Source of the DNA: Diospyros lotus
Lineage: Eukaryota > Streptophyta > Magnoliopsida > Ericales > Ebenaceae
Length of the DNA stretch: 64,000 nucleotides
Assembly (NCBI RefSeq): GCF_014633365.1
Contig: NC_068347.1
Coordinates: forward strand, 29,802,116 to 29,866,115
Direction of reading: 5' to 3'
Positions 45,449-58,406 of this stretch are shown here, piece after piece. How positions within the stretch are numbered: position 1 is the first letter of the stretch; each line of letters opens with the position of its first letter. The position numbers and the translations under genes were made by a program. A model generated the notes under the pieces. It was not told the DNA's origin. It did no database searches and saw nothing but the letters and a program-made list of their open reading frames with translations.

Positions 45449-48400
45449 TTTAGAATTTAATAAATTTTAATTAGATATTTAATAAATTTTAAATTATGTA
45501 ATATTTATTAGATCAATCAATAACACTAAAATACTGTAGCAGAAATCAAAAAATAAAAAAATTCTAGAAAGGTTGACGGATTTACCGACTGGGCTACTGA
45601 AAAAGAGTAAAAAGACGATTTTACCCCACGCCCTGCTCTCTTCTTCCCCTTCCCATGAATTTGCCTCGCCCTTGTTACTCTCGTCTCCCTTACTATGATT
45701 GTTGTTGTCACCTTACCTCAAGGCGAGGTGAGGCGAGCGACAACAGCGAGGCACGGCAGTGAGATAACGGCAGCGGCCATGACAGAAAAGACGAAAGCAA
45801 TGGGGCGGAGCAATGGCCCCCTCTACAAATTTGTAAAATGAGAGGGTAAAATTGCTTTTTTACTTTTTTTTTTTTGGGAGTTCTTGATAAGTTTGCCCTT
45901 GTAGAACGATTTAAAAAATAAAGGAAAAAAACAGAACATAGCCATGCGCAGGAGGACACGTGGATAAAAGCAGGCAGGATTAAGCGATGGGATGGAAGGA
46001 TCACACACAATCAAAGTCATTAATTAGCCTTCTCTGTCTGGGTTATGTTAGCCATAATCATTACCGTGCTGGAACATAGAGGGTTTACCATGTTCTCCTA
46101 ACAGCAGCCCCCCCCCCAAGGCCACTAAAATATGAAACATCCGTACCATTTTGACACTAAAAGCACGATATTAATACGGAGCACACAACCCAAGTGTTCC
46201 CTCGGCACTGCAATCATGATGTGTGAAGCAAAGGTTGAGAAACATCCTTTGGTGCTGCCGTTTGATTGTTGGGAGGTTGTTCTTTTTTGTGTGCCTTTAA
46301 TTAGCCTTTCTCTTTGATAATGCTTCAAAGATCACTAGCCCAACAAAATTATTAGGTTTTCATCACTAATTCATGTGGATTAGTGTAGTGATTATCTTCT
46401 TAATAATTTTTTATATTTAAAATAAAAAAAACATAGAATTTATATTCTTTTTACTCTCTTATTCTAAATTTGAATTCCCCGTTTCGATTTCTTAAAAAAA
46501 ATTAGAATTTCTATGTTCTATTTATTTATTTATTTATTTTCATAAATACCATTTTCCGTTATATTTATAATATATATATATATATGTGATTTCCCTATCT
46601 TCTTATATTTTTTTATATTCTCATCTTCATTCTGTTTCTCCAATTTTTTTGTGATTTTAATCTTTTTTTTTATCTAATCTTAGAAGTTGTAAAAAAAATA
46701 TTTATTATTATCAAAATATAACAATAAATTTATAAAGTATAAAATGTCCTTACCAAGCCATCCAAGACTATAGTCAACTAAGACTACAAGAAACAGAACA
46801 ATTAGAGAGCGCAAGGGAATCCTATTCAGATAATTCAATATTTAAGTTAGATGTTAAAGATGCAGAAAGTTCAAAAATAATATTTACATGATTATTAGAG
46901 ACGTATTTTTAAAATGAAGGTTTGCTTATTTATATAGGAGAATGAGTTAATCTTAAATTTTCTTGATGGAGGATTTTTGTAGATAATATTTATCCCAATA
47001 TTTTGATATCTTATCATAATTAAAAAATTTAATAGATATCATTCATCCCTTTTGAATCAAAGTTTTGTTAGAATTCTTAAAGAATAATGCATATTCTGAC
47101 TCTTGAAAGGATTTATAGATGTTAGAGTTATCTAATTTATGCATTGTGTGAGACTCGGAAAAAATTATTTGAGCCGAAAACAACCTCTTGGTGTGGGCTT
47201 TTGGGCGACCCAATTTTTTGGGTTTACCTAACTTTTTTTATTTATTTTTTTTACAGTGAATATCAATTAATACTTGTTAAAATTAAAATCTTACTTTTCA
47301 ACCTTTATTAAGTTAATATTTTAATTTAATTATTATATTTTAATGATAAAATGTCAAGGATATATATTATGTCTATGTGATCTTATTTTTGACACTTAAT
47401 ATCTTCTTAACATCTTGATTAAATATTTTTACAACACAAGAATATGTAATTAGCATTTGTCCTTTTAATCATAATTTTTTTTAAGCTTATCGTCATATTT
47501 CATAGGTGGGCCAGGAAGGACAAAAGGGAGGAACTGGACACGTGCATGCCACGTGCCAAATTGAACACCACCCTGTACTTTCTCTGTATAATGAAAAAGG
47601 AGACCCCCCGGTCATACACAAGAAGCTGTGGTCCTTGACGCCCACACGATGGGGAGTTATTATTAAAGATATTATAATTTTTAAAAATTATTTCATATTT
47701 TAAATATATTCATAAATTACTATAATTTTGTTAATTAAGCAACCCCAGTTTCGTTCATGCTAGAAGTGGAGTTAAACTTAAAACTATCAATAGGGAAATC
47801 CATTGCATGTGCCAGCGCACACAATAAAACAAAAATATGCATACTCAAATGGAAACTTGCAGACCTCTTAAGGTAAGGTAGTTGTTATGGGCTACGTTGC
47901 ATTGAAACGGAACGAAGAATATTTTTGATAGGAAACAAAAACGTAAAAATAAATATTTTTTTAAAAAAAAACATAAATAAAGTCCGAAATAAGAATAGGA
48001 AATATTTTGAAAACGGAAAAATGACTCCTATAAGATGTTTTCGTACAACATAAGTTATGAGTAGGATATAATAATAAATTTATTTAATTAAAAATATTAT
48101 TATTAAATTATCAAAATTTATAAAAAAATTAATCAGAGGATATGAGAGAGTTTTCTCATAAATACTCTGATATTTAAATGATGAAGATCATATTAAAATT
48201 AATATTAAAAATATATATTTTTTAAAATAAATACTTACTTATTTATGTAAGAGTATAAAATAATTCTAAATAGTTTAGAATTAATATTATTAGGATTAGT
48301 ATTTTTATAAATAATATTTATTTCTATATTCTAAAATCTTTTTAAAATTAAGATTATTTGTGAATAATTACTTATCCCGAATTTTGAAATAATTTTTTAA

Positions 48401-51262
48401 TATTAAAATTATTTAATTTACATGTTACATGAGACCCTACAAATAACACCTGTACAAACATCCAACATGCTATCATTAAACAAACATCATGTCAAGGTAA
48501 CACCTGTACAAACATCCAATGAGTTCAAAATATCAAATCTACAAAATAATTCAATGTCCCTAGTTAAAATTATTTTATTTTTTAGATAAGAAAAATAAAA
48601 CTAAAAATTAATTTATTAAATCTAATTTTCTAAACAAAGAAGATATATATATATATATATATTTGTATCTATTTGAAAGGTTAAATCTCAGAGTTTGGCT
48701 CGGGACTCACTTGTCCATTTACTCAAACTAAAAATGTGGTAGATTGTGAATTTTAGAGAATGTGAAAAGAGTGTTCGTGAAGGTTGAGCATTGATCAAGA
48801 ATCTCTTGAGTTTTTTAAATTAAAAAAATATTTATTTTTAAAAATATTATTTAAACATTCGGAAGTAATAATAAAAATATTATTTAAATAATCTCAAAAA
48901 TATTATTTTTGAGATTTTACTAAATTAAAATGGGTGCATCAGGTTTTAAAAATTACGTTAACTTCTCATTCATTAAACAAATGCAATGAGTTAGACATAT
49001 TAGTTTGGATTTTTTTATAAATTTGGAACAAAACAAAACATGACTTTGACCTAAAATTTTACCCATCCGGCCAATCCGTATTGTTATTGTCTCACGGGTG
49101 AATTTAATAGAAACGTGCATGTCTTTACACGTGGAAGAATATGGACGGCCACGCAAGCGTTGGGATGGTCTCTGTTCGGATCATGATTAGAAACTTAATG
49201 AGTTTTTTTAAACACGGGGTTATATTTTGATTGATATTAATAAATAAATATTTAAAAATTTACTAAATTCGGAGAATCAACAGATCTCCAAATGGCCAAA
49301 ACTATATTTATGGTGCTAATTTTAACAATTTTTTTCTTGTAAAACTTTAAACTTTTACATTGTTACCAAGTGATACACACATAATGATTTGGTAAATTTA
49401 CAATGTCTCGTCAACACCTTCTGATCTCACACTTTATTTCTCTCTTCAACGTCTCTCTAGTTCTCTCACTCTCTCTTTCTTTGACATTTCCTCAACTCTT
49501 CGATTGTATCTCATATTTTTTCGATATTTTTTGCATTTGATCTAGTTACATCTCTTACAAGAAATGTTATTTCCCATTCTAGCCCCATCTTCGATCTCCC
49601 AAACAATAAGGTGATCATAGAATCAAGCACATTAGTGATCTGTCTAACCCAACTAGCCTACATAGCCTAATCGAAAGAGATGTATGAGATGTTGGAGAGA
49701 GAGAAGAGACCCAGCTTGAGAGAAAGATGGAGTTGAAGAGACATTAACTGTTAATTATATGTTTAAATGAGTGATTTTACATAATTCAATAATACATTTA
49801 GAATTACTTAAAAAAATAATACATTTAGAATTATAAAAAAGTTTAAGAATATAAATATATTTTTACCATAAATTCAATAGAGTAGCATTAGATGATAATC
49901 ATTAATATATGTGACAGTCACATATCAGTGTTTGATTGAAAAGATGAAAGGACGTTCAATAAATTTTATTATAATACTAACTTAACACTGTCATGTGATT
50001 GTTACATAAATTGATGATTGTCATCCATCATGCTCAATAATATTATTCTAATAGTTTTTTTATGTAATTATAAAAAAATTAAAATTACATTAAAAAAATC
50101 AAAAATTGAAGCCCATAAACATAATTTTGGCATTTCCGAATAGTTTAGAATCTGTCCCACTCCCTCGTACAAATTCCCATGGGAGACCAAATGATGATTC
50201 ACGACTGAAACGTTGCTTTTCCATCCATCACTTCACTCTCTATTAAAATTCCAAACGCATCATATAGTGGACGAAAATGGCAGCACCTGTAGCCTACAAC
50301 CCAGACCAGACCCAATCACCGTTCTGGGCCCCACTCTCCACAATCAACGGTCTAAATCTTTCTTTCTTAATGCTTCCTAATCTCTCTCCACTGATTGCCC
50401 TACACCCGGGTTCTGGCATAGGGCAATGTTAATTATTGTAATTGTTTAATTATTAATAAATATATTTTATTTTAAATAAAGTATATTTATTATATTTTTA
50501 TTAATTTAAAATATGATTTATCTTATCATTAATTAATAAAAAATTTAAATATTTAAAAATATTTAATAAATACACCTTATACAAAAATAAAGTGTATTTA
50601 TTAATACTTAAGTTAAAAACTTTATTTTCTTCCTATTTTATGTGTACGTGTGACAATTCTTTGGTGTTAGGGTTCTAGTTTGAGTGGCAATTTGCATTAT
50701 GGTTGCAAACTAATTTCCTTAAATTGATTGTGGTTTCTTAAAATTAAAAGAATCTTAGTGAATTATATTTAGTGTGATTTGATTTTAAATTAAGGTCTTG
50801 AATTCAATTTAAAATTTTGATTTATTTTAATTAATAGATTATATATGGTGCTAGATGTTCTTTAAATACCATTTATGTAAAAGGCTAACATCGCTCTCAA
50901 CTTAAAAGTATAATGGCTTAATTGATGTTTTTGAAATTATTAGAGCCAATTTAGCTCTTAAGCCAAAATATAAGCAGTCTATTTCGTAATTTATTATTTA
51001 TATTTAATTGATTATAAGTAGTGATAAGTGTCAGCCTTCTATGCAAAGGGATAAGCATAGCCTTCAATTTTTTTTCAATAAATTCGTTAAAATGACATGC
51101 TAAAGGAAGTGAGAAAATTAAAACATAATTCTTAATTTAAAAAAAATCAAATTTAGTTAACTTTATTAACATATATTAAATTTGCACTTCACCTTCTTAA
51201 AATAGATGATAAATATGGCGGCGATATCCAATCTGATTAAGGAAATGTTTACAATTAGTTAA
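45449..51262. other. long intergenic region without a recognised gene
   Basis: Mostly AT-rich. A GC-rich block at 45590-45830 sits between weak inverted words (GTAAAAAGACGATTTTACCC near 45608, and GGTAAAATTGCTTTTTTAC near 45846), perhaps another non-autonomous element. A C(9) run lies near 46109. Isolated promoter-like motifs occur (next entry). CT-rich DNA at 49440-49480 and several frames of 60-100 codons show no family resemblance. No tRNA or rRNA gene was seen. Confidence 0.4.
47539..47555. promoter_or_regulatory. paired G-boxes, orphan
   Basis: CACGTG at 47539-47544 and again at 47550-47555 inside GACACGTGCATGCCACGTGC, a near-palindrome centred on GCATGC. This is a strong bZIP/bHLH target by sequence. 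CTCTGTATAATG follows at 47582, but no coding exon could be found downstream, so a function is not shown. Confidence 0.3.
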
Positions 51263-51560
51263 TTAAGATAATATTTGTTAAAATAAATAAAATAAGATTA
51301 TATTAAAATAAAGTTAAATTTTTTTGGTATCAAAATATAGAATATTCAAGATAAAATTGAAAAATATTTTAAGATTTTTATTAAATTATTTATTATTTTT
51401 TTTTTGAATGTATTGAAAGATATAAATCTTTTTTTATTTGTAAAATTTAAGATAAATTTATTTAAAAGATGATAAATAAATAAATTTATTTAAATAATTT
51501 AAAATAAAAAATCACATAACTTTGTTTCGAAGATGGTAAATACAATTCTTTACAAATTAA
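51263..51560. mobile_element. diverged left half of a Harbinger-like family 1 copy
   Basis: TAAGATAATATTTGTTAAAAT at 51262, then ATCAAAATATAGAATATTCA, AGATAAAATTGAAAAATATT and AGATTTTTATTAAATT match the left arm of the copy at 6445. A right end is not recognisable. It lies just upstream of the NHX promoter. Confidence 0.38.
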
Positions 51561-51660
51561 AAAAAGTTAAAGAGATAACAACCCATGAGAATTCTTTTCC
51601 TAAGTGGTAATTGAAAAAGTTAAAGAGATAACAACCCATTGTTCTCACATGGCTAAGTCA

Positions 51661-51754
51661 TATATATTTGCTTTCGCGGCCAAAACCCTTCTGTCCTGTC
51701 CATCCCCCCCTCCTCTCTCTCCGGAAACCTCGTTGTCGTCATTGCACACACACA

Positions 51755-51785
<31 letters not shown>

Positions 51786-52691
51786 TTCTCTGCTTCGACT
51801 GATCGACTCTGCAATTTACTCAACAACAATGTTGCAACAAACTGATTCGTTTCGCGTGCTTTTCTGAAAGCAAAAGCACTTTTCGAGCGCTTGATCACTT
51901 CGGATGCTCTTCAGAGATCTGTTTTTTATCGCAATGCCGGTCCATATTTGAATTTCATGCTTTTCAGGTAACCTACTCATCACTCAGCGTCCGCATAGTT
52001 GTATATTTATATATTTGCATGTCTCTGTATATGTAAGTTTATGTCTAATTCTCTATGTATATGTATCGGACTGTTTATGTATTTTTGAGTTTATATGTGC
52101 GATTTTGGACTTGAGAGAAAAACTAAAGCTATTCAAATTTGGACGGTCATATGACTCGCTCACAATTTTTATATGCATGTGCATGTGTATAGGCCGACAT
52201 GGATATGCCGGTGTGCATACGTGTTTAGATTTCTTTTTTAATCTGCTATTGTTTTTTTTTTTGCGCATCTGTACGTGATTGGTCAAGCGAGAGAGAATTC
52301 AGTGTATGAGAATTCTGTGTATGCACGCGCGCGTGGTGCGTTTATGATTCAGATATGAAGCAAGTTCGAACTTATTTAGGGAAGTGTATATGTGGATACA
52401 ATCTCATGTCTATCCATGTATTTGTGTAACTGTGAGTTTTGAGGAGTAAGCTATGCGATATATTGCTCAAGAGTGTTTTGTAATTGTGAATTGAGTTTGA
52501 GCTTGGCAAAAGCAATTAATCTCAATAGTAAAGTGTGCCTAATTTGTTCTGCAGAGCTTGTTTTGTTTTGTAAGCGGGGATATTGCTTACTGGACTGAAA
52601 TTCCAATTAAGAAGCTAAGGTCTTGGGGAAACTGATCTTGGCCTTGGAATTGTAGGAAGACGACAATCCTGATTCGGTTGAGTTGGCTAAG
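51661..52691 (+). promoter_or_regulatory. NHX core promoter and 5' leader with a leader intron
   Basis: TATATATTTG at 51661 is a TATA box candidate. The leader holds (CT)n and (CA)n runs at 51744-51785. A leader intron is likely from GTAACC at 51968 to TTCTGCAG ending at 52554, because the first coding exon has no good start further up. A 26-base word (around AGTTAAAGAGATAACAACCC) is repeated at 51565 and 51617 just above the TATA box. Confidence 0.5.
51829..51951 (+). other. two short upstream ORFs in the NHX leader
   Basis: uORF1, 51829-51867, has 12 codons (MLQQTDSFRVLF) and a stop. uORF2, 51904-51951, has 15 codons (MLFRDLFFIAMPVHI) and a stop. Both lie before the proposed leader intron, so both would be in the mature mRNA. 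Such uORFs usually lower translation of the main frame; that role here is inferred. Confidence 0.5.
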
Positions 52692-55096
52692 ATGGCAGTT
52701 GGCTTGGCTTCTTTATTGACGAAGATGAATGTAGTATCTACTTCAGATCATTCTTCTGTGGTCTCCATAAACTTATTTGTGGCGCTTCTTTGTGCGTGTA
52801 TTGTGATTGGGCATTTGTTAGAGGAAAATCGTTGGATAAATGAGTCTATTACAGCCTTGTTAATTGTAAGTTGGTATTTGCATTTCATATTTTTGCAGTT
52901 TTTAGTGGCTAAAGCTGTATTAAATTTGAGGTTTTGCACATTGATGACAGGGTCTGTGCACCGGAATTGTGATTCTACTAACCAGCGGAGGAACAAGTTC
53001 ACATCTTTTAGTTTTCTCTGAAGAATTTTTCTTCATATATCTTCTTCCGCCAATAATTTTTAATGCAGGGTATGTTGTACATTTCTGCAAGAAAAATTGA
53101 GTCTCAGTTTTTGGTGATGATCTTACATCAAATCAACCATATAAAATTGTTACTGTTTAAGTTAGTGCATGTATAGTAGTGTTTGATATGATACATAATT
53201 TGCATTACTGATATATGTGTTGTGTGCATGGAGCTTCACTAAACTATTGTCCAATTTCAATTACTCAAATTGAGTTGTCAATTGTTTCCCAAAGAGGCTG
53301 TGAACTAACCGCAATACCAAACATGACTGGCATTGCCTGAAAAGTTAGTCCTGGCTAGAGCTGTATCTTTTATGTTGAACGTATATTCTATTATCATTGT
53401 TTTTCTGCAGCTACTTCTGTTTTTCTCTATCAGAGAAAGTGGAGCTGTAATTTTCACGCATTACCGCACATGCTGGATGTTTCTAAAAACTTTATCCAAT
53501 AAATTATATTTACTTGGTGCCTGGAGCCCAATGTCTTCTACCTGGTTCTAGTGTTTTCAGGGACATGAATGACTTTTAAATGGACTGAAGTAAGAAAGTA
53601 TTATAGGAAATATCCTGCTACCACCCCTCGTCTCTTTCTTGAAGGTTGTATTATACATTCACCTTTGTTATATGGTTCTAACCCTTTTTTTCTTGGGTTT
53701 GGCTGCATATAATCCATCAGGTTCCAAGTGAAGAAGAAGCAATTCTTTCGCAATTTCATGACTATCATGCTGTTTGGTGCAATTGGTACTCTGATATCCT
53801 TTACCATCATATCACTAGGTATGCAGTTCTATCTACAGTTGTTTCCTCTTATTTATTTCTGTGTGCTTTAGGAAAAGATAAGTTTGAGAAAATAGCATTT
53901 CTGATCAAAACTCATTTGGGCAAGAAACCATCTTATCTAAACAGTATTGCAGCATCTTGAAGGTCATTGTTCCAACTTCCAACTCGACTATGGCTATAGA
54001 AAAGATTCTATTGTAGCTTTGTAGTTGTTTTCCTCTTTTCTTTTTTTTCCCTTACATGACTTCTTTTTTTATTATTTATTTTTTGTGCTGATGTAATTTG
54101 GTGAAACCCAGTTAAATTGCATGGTCATCTCAGTGCTGCCGCTAATTATTTCCTGTACCCTGTTTACATACAGTAGTTACATGTTCCAACAGGCAATGAC
54201 CTGGACAAGTTTCCCTCTCAGTTCATGGGTAGGAGATTGGAGGAGCACCTATCATGAGAGCTAAATACATGACTTTTAACTTTTTTTCACAAGTACATGA
54301 GTACATGACATGGTGGACCGGGTTGACCTGTAGAGGAATTCATTTGTGTTTCCTTGTCTGGATAATGTGGATGGTTCTTACAAATTAAAGCTGCATACAT
54401 GCAAATGAGCCCATGAGACCTCTCATAGTAGTTATTCAAATTCTCCTTTTTGTATCACTAACTTCACTTATCATAACTGAGAAAAGGATGTGGAAAGTCA
54501 CTTTCTGCAAAATTCTTGTGATCTGAATTCAAATTAGTCTTTTCATGGTTGGGTTTAGTACTGCTGGATGTAGTTTATGGTTCTACAACTATCCATGTTT
54601 TCTTTTTGGCTAGGTGCTATGAAGTTCTTCAGGAAAATGAATATTGGTCCCCTCCATATAGGAGATTACTTTGGTACCACCCTTCTCTGTTTTCCTTGCA
54701 CTTCTTTGTCATCTATTGCTCCCTCATTCAACTCATCTTCTTTCTCCCTTGTTTTATTTGATTGTTTGCAGCAATTGGAGCAATCTTCTCTGCCACAGAT
54801 TCTGTTTGCACCTTGCAGGTAAAGATATCCTTTTGATGTTGTGGTTTTGTCAAGTTAAAAACTCCTCCTGATAGTGTATTTACCGGCTGTTCCAGGTGCT
54901 TAATCAGGATCAGACACCACTATTGTACAGTCTAGTTTTCGGGGAGGGGGTTGTAAATGATGCCACATCAATAGTGCTTTTCAATGTAATCCAGAGCTTC
55001 GACATATCTCATATCAGTTCAAGCATATATTTGCAGTTTGTCAGCGGTTTCTTATATTTATTTGTCATGAGCACTCTGTTGGGAGTCGTAGTGAGT

Positions 55097-55134
<38 letters not shown>

Positions 55135-56282
55135 GTGTTCTAATTCTTGCTATATGGTTTTTAAGATTCATTTTTCATTTATGCAGGCTGGATTGCTTAG
55201 TGCATACATCATAAAAAATCTTTATTTTGGCAGGTTGGTGAAATGACTATTACTGTAGCTGTAAATTTCCCTCATGTTATGATCACCTAATTAACCATGC
55301 AATGAACTGCCCACAATCTTTTCTTTTTTGTTTATTTATTTATTTTTTGGTGTATTTTTAGGTTAATCTATAGTTTGACACAGATACTACCCAATTTAGG
55401 TATAGTTGGATGTGAGTAGACCTCTCTGGTCTACTTGTGCACCTGATATGTTGTACATAATTCATATTATTGTGACCCTGATAGATTCTATATTCGGGAA
55501 ATTAGGTGTGTTTTTAGTCAGTGGGTGTGGCCATGTGGAAACAAAAAGAGATTTAAGAGAAGGGGAGGGTGAGAGAGAGATCTGTTCGATACCATTCTTT
55601 ATCCAACCCATGGAAAGAGAAATAATAGGATTAAGTACTATACTTTTCATTTGTCTATAATAGACAACTACTTATAGGTTCCTCATTGCATCCAGGCACT
55701 CCACTGATCGTGAGGTTGCTCTCATGATGCTTATGGCTTACCTTTCATATATGCTGGCTGAAGTAAGATTTCCTACAACCTGTAGACACCCAGTTTTCTA
55801 TTTATTTTGCCTCCTGTTTCCTTGGATATTGGTTTCTATCTTGGAATTTCAGCATCTTATATATTATAATAGCCTATTTTGTCTTGCAGTTATTCTATTT
55901 GAGTGCGATTCTCACTGTTTTCTTTTGTGGGATTGTGATGTCCCACTACACCTGGCACAATGTCACAGAGAGTTCCAGGGTCACTACCAAGTATGTTCAA
56001 TGTCTAAAATAGTTACTTCCAACGTTGCAACAATTCTTTCTTTGCCATTTCTGTTTTAGCCAAGCTCAGTCCAATTATGTGACTGCACTAATGTCTTGGT
56101 TTCCTTTTAACATGCTTGCAGGCATGCTTTCGCTACGTTGTCATTTATTTGTGAGATATTCATCTTTCTCTATGTTGGAATGGATGCCCTGGACATTGAA
56201 AAGTGGAGATTCGTGAGCAATAGGTACAGTGCTTATGCCAAAAGAAATTGTCAACACTTTTGTCTTGGACGATCAATACACG

Positions 56283-56313
<31 letters not shown>

Positions 56314-57508
56314 AAAAAAATGAAGAAGTTATGTTTGCCTGGTCGGTCTGCTTATTTATGTCGCTTTGTTTTCCTCTTGCAGACCTGGAACATCAGTCAA
56401 AGTGAGCTCAATACTGTTGGCACTGATTTTGGTGGGAAGAGCAGCCTTCATTTTCCCATTATCATTTTTATCCAATTTGACTAAGAAGATTCCTCAGGAG
56501 AAAATTGAGATAAAGCAACAGGTATGACTTTACCATTCCGGTTCCATGGCTTTGATATCTGTGTGTTAGCTGGCATGTCAAACAACTTTCTCAATTTTAA
56601 CTCCCTATGTTTTCAAGGTTACCATTTGGTGGGCTGGACTTATGAGAGGTGCTGTTTCTATGGCCCTCGCATACACTCAGGTAACTGATTCTTTTTCACA
56701 AAGCAAATAAAATTTTCCCAATAAAAAATACATATAGCATTCAGATATGCGTATTTCGGTTGATCAGCATCTATGGACCTCTGAGTGCTCATTCCTGCAC
56801 CTGTAAATCAGTGTCTCAAAACCATTTTTTGATTTTGGAGCAGTGTATAATGTGGTCTTAACTTTCGTGAATGCAGTTCACAAGAGGAGGGCACACCCAA
56901 CTGCCTGGAAATGCCATGATGATCACCAGTACCATCACAGTTGTTCTTTTCAGCACAGTGGTGAGATATCTTGCGCTTATCCTTCTGCTCACGCTGTTAT
57001 CAATCTGAAATTAGTATATTGTACTTAAAAAACTGCATCTTTTGTGTGTCTGTAGTTTATCCAGTAGGCATTTCCCCCACCCCAAAGACATCTCTTACTG
57101 AAATGTTTCTTCCGTTCTTAACCTTTGTTGAACTCTGGAAGAATGTCTAACAGCATTTGATCGTGTGGGGATACGCAGGTGTTTGGGTTGATGACTAAAC
57201 CTCTGGTGAGAATCTTACTCCCTTCAACAGAGCACTTAAACTTAATCCCATACTCTGAACCCAACTCTCCAAAATCCTTCACTCTACCGCTTCTTGCCAA
57301 CGGCCATGATTCAGTGGCCACTCTTGACAGTCCAAATATTTCTCGCCCGACCAGCTTGCGGATGCTTCTGGCCACCCCTACCAATGCCATCCACGAGTAC
57401 TGGAGAAAACTTGATAATGCCATCATGCGGCCTGTCTTTGGAGGACGGGGTTTTGTACCCTTTGTTCCTGGTTCACCCCTCGAACAAAGTGTGCACCAAT
57501 TGCACTAA
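52692..57508 (+). CDS. NHX1: vacuolar Na+(K+)/H+ antiporter, NHX1/NHX2 type
   Basis: Exons: 52692-52865, 52951-53069, 53721-53818, 54614-54673, 54772-54818, 54896-55090, 55187-55233, 55696-55762, 55890-55990, 56122-56223, 56383-56521, 56618-56680, 56877-56960 and 57179-57508. All introns are GT-AG and phases close: 541 aa, close to Arabidopsis NHX1 (538). It exchanges cytosolic Na+ or K+ for vacuolar protons, for salt storage and pH control. Visible motifs: HLLEENRWINESITALLI (41-58), the amiloride-site FFFIYLLPPI (84-93), SATDSVCTLQ (157-166) and GEGVVNDATS (182-191) with the ND ion-binding pair at 187-188. Later segments are STDREVALMMLMAYLSYMLA, MSHYTWHNVTESSR and MRGAVSMALAYTQFTRGGHT. The cytosolic or luminal tail ends with RPVFGGRGFVPFVPGSP. 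Many hydrophobic segments fit a 10-12 helix carrier. The choice between NHX1 and NHX2 orthology is not made. Confidence 0.96.
55098..55132. repeat. (TC)n microsatellite just inside NHX intron 6
   Basis: About 17 TC units begin seven bases after the exon 6 donor GTGAGTG and run to CACGTG. A polypyrimidine tract so close to a donor is unusual, though the donor itself is good. Confidence 0.8.
56283..56320. repeat. poly-C followed by poly-A in NHX intron 10
   Basis: 21 C in a row (56283-56303), then 17 A (56304-56320). Such long homopolymers are rare in plant introns and are frequent sites of sequencing or assembly error. Confidence 0.85.
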
Positions 57509-58406
57509 CGAGGCAAAATACAAAAGACGAAAAAAAAAAGGTAAGAGAATATACCGCTAATTTATCACAATTTGATTGGGGCTGTTGATTTGAGGTTTGT
57601 TGTTTGCTAATTCGCATCGAGTTTTTAAGGCGTGGGGGTGTTGAGTGGCATAGATATCTCAAGATAGGTTGCCAAAAAATTTTGCATTGTGGTGGTTTGT
57701 GCTTGATCCAAGAGTTTGTACATGGGTTTCGGGCATCATCTTAGCCATAATAGGTTGCCTAATTTATTTATTTTTTGGGGTTCAATTCTGTTTTTTTCAA
57801 AGGATCAATCACCGATCCAAGATTTTGTACATTTGGGTCCCCCACGAGGCCCTCCGTTGAGTGCATTCTGACTCCCGGTTTCTTCTCTCCTTAACAACAT
57901 CAGAACTTACACATCTTTCTATACGACGCCGTCCAGCGTCATCAAAGTTGTGTATATGGATTTCACAATGAGATTGAATGAAATTGAAGTGCTTTTCATA
58001 TTTTCTGGCTTACAACCTTATTGCTGCTATGTGTGTGCGTGTGTGTGTGGAATGAATCCCGCAAAAGCTTCCCGGCAATAGTCATTTAGATGGCTCTTTC
58101 ATGAAGTATATGCCAACAATCCCGCAAAAGCTGTCAATTCAGGATGGTTGTTATTCACATAACCAACGAAAGAAGAAGAAAAAATAAAAATGAAATTCCA
58201 TTCCTTTCTTTTTAAAAGGCATTGGTTTTTTACACATGTGCCACTAACGGAAGAGCAGCATGTCAATACGCCAAATTATATTGCTATAGAGTTGCAATGA
58301 TAAACAGACTGCTAACTCCATATATCCATCTCTAAATACACTTTCATCCCTTTCAACGAAGGCAAGCAGTTCAGTTTTGGACTTTGAAACATAGATTTCT
58401 TTCTCC
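57509..58406. other. convergent 3' region between NHX and VAP27
   Basis: The left part is the NHX 3' untranslated region; the right part is that of VAP27. A GATCCAAGA.TTTGTACAT.. block occurs at 57706 and 57807, a small direct repeat. A (GT)n run lies at 58030-58048. No gene. Confidence 0.45.
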
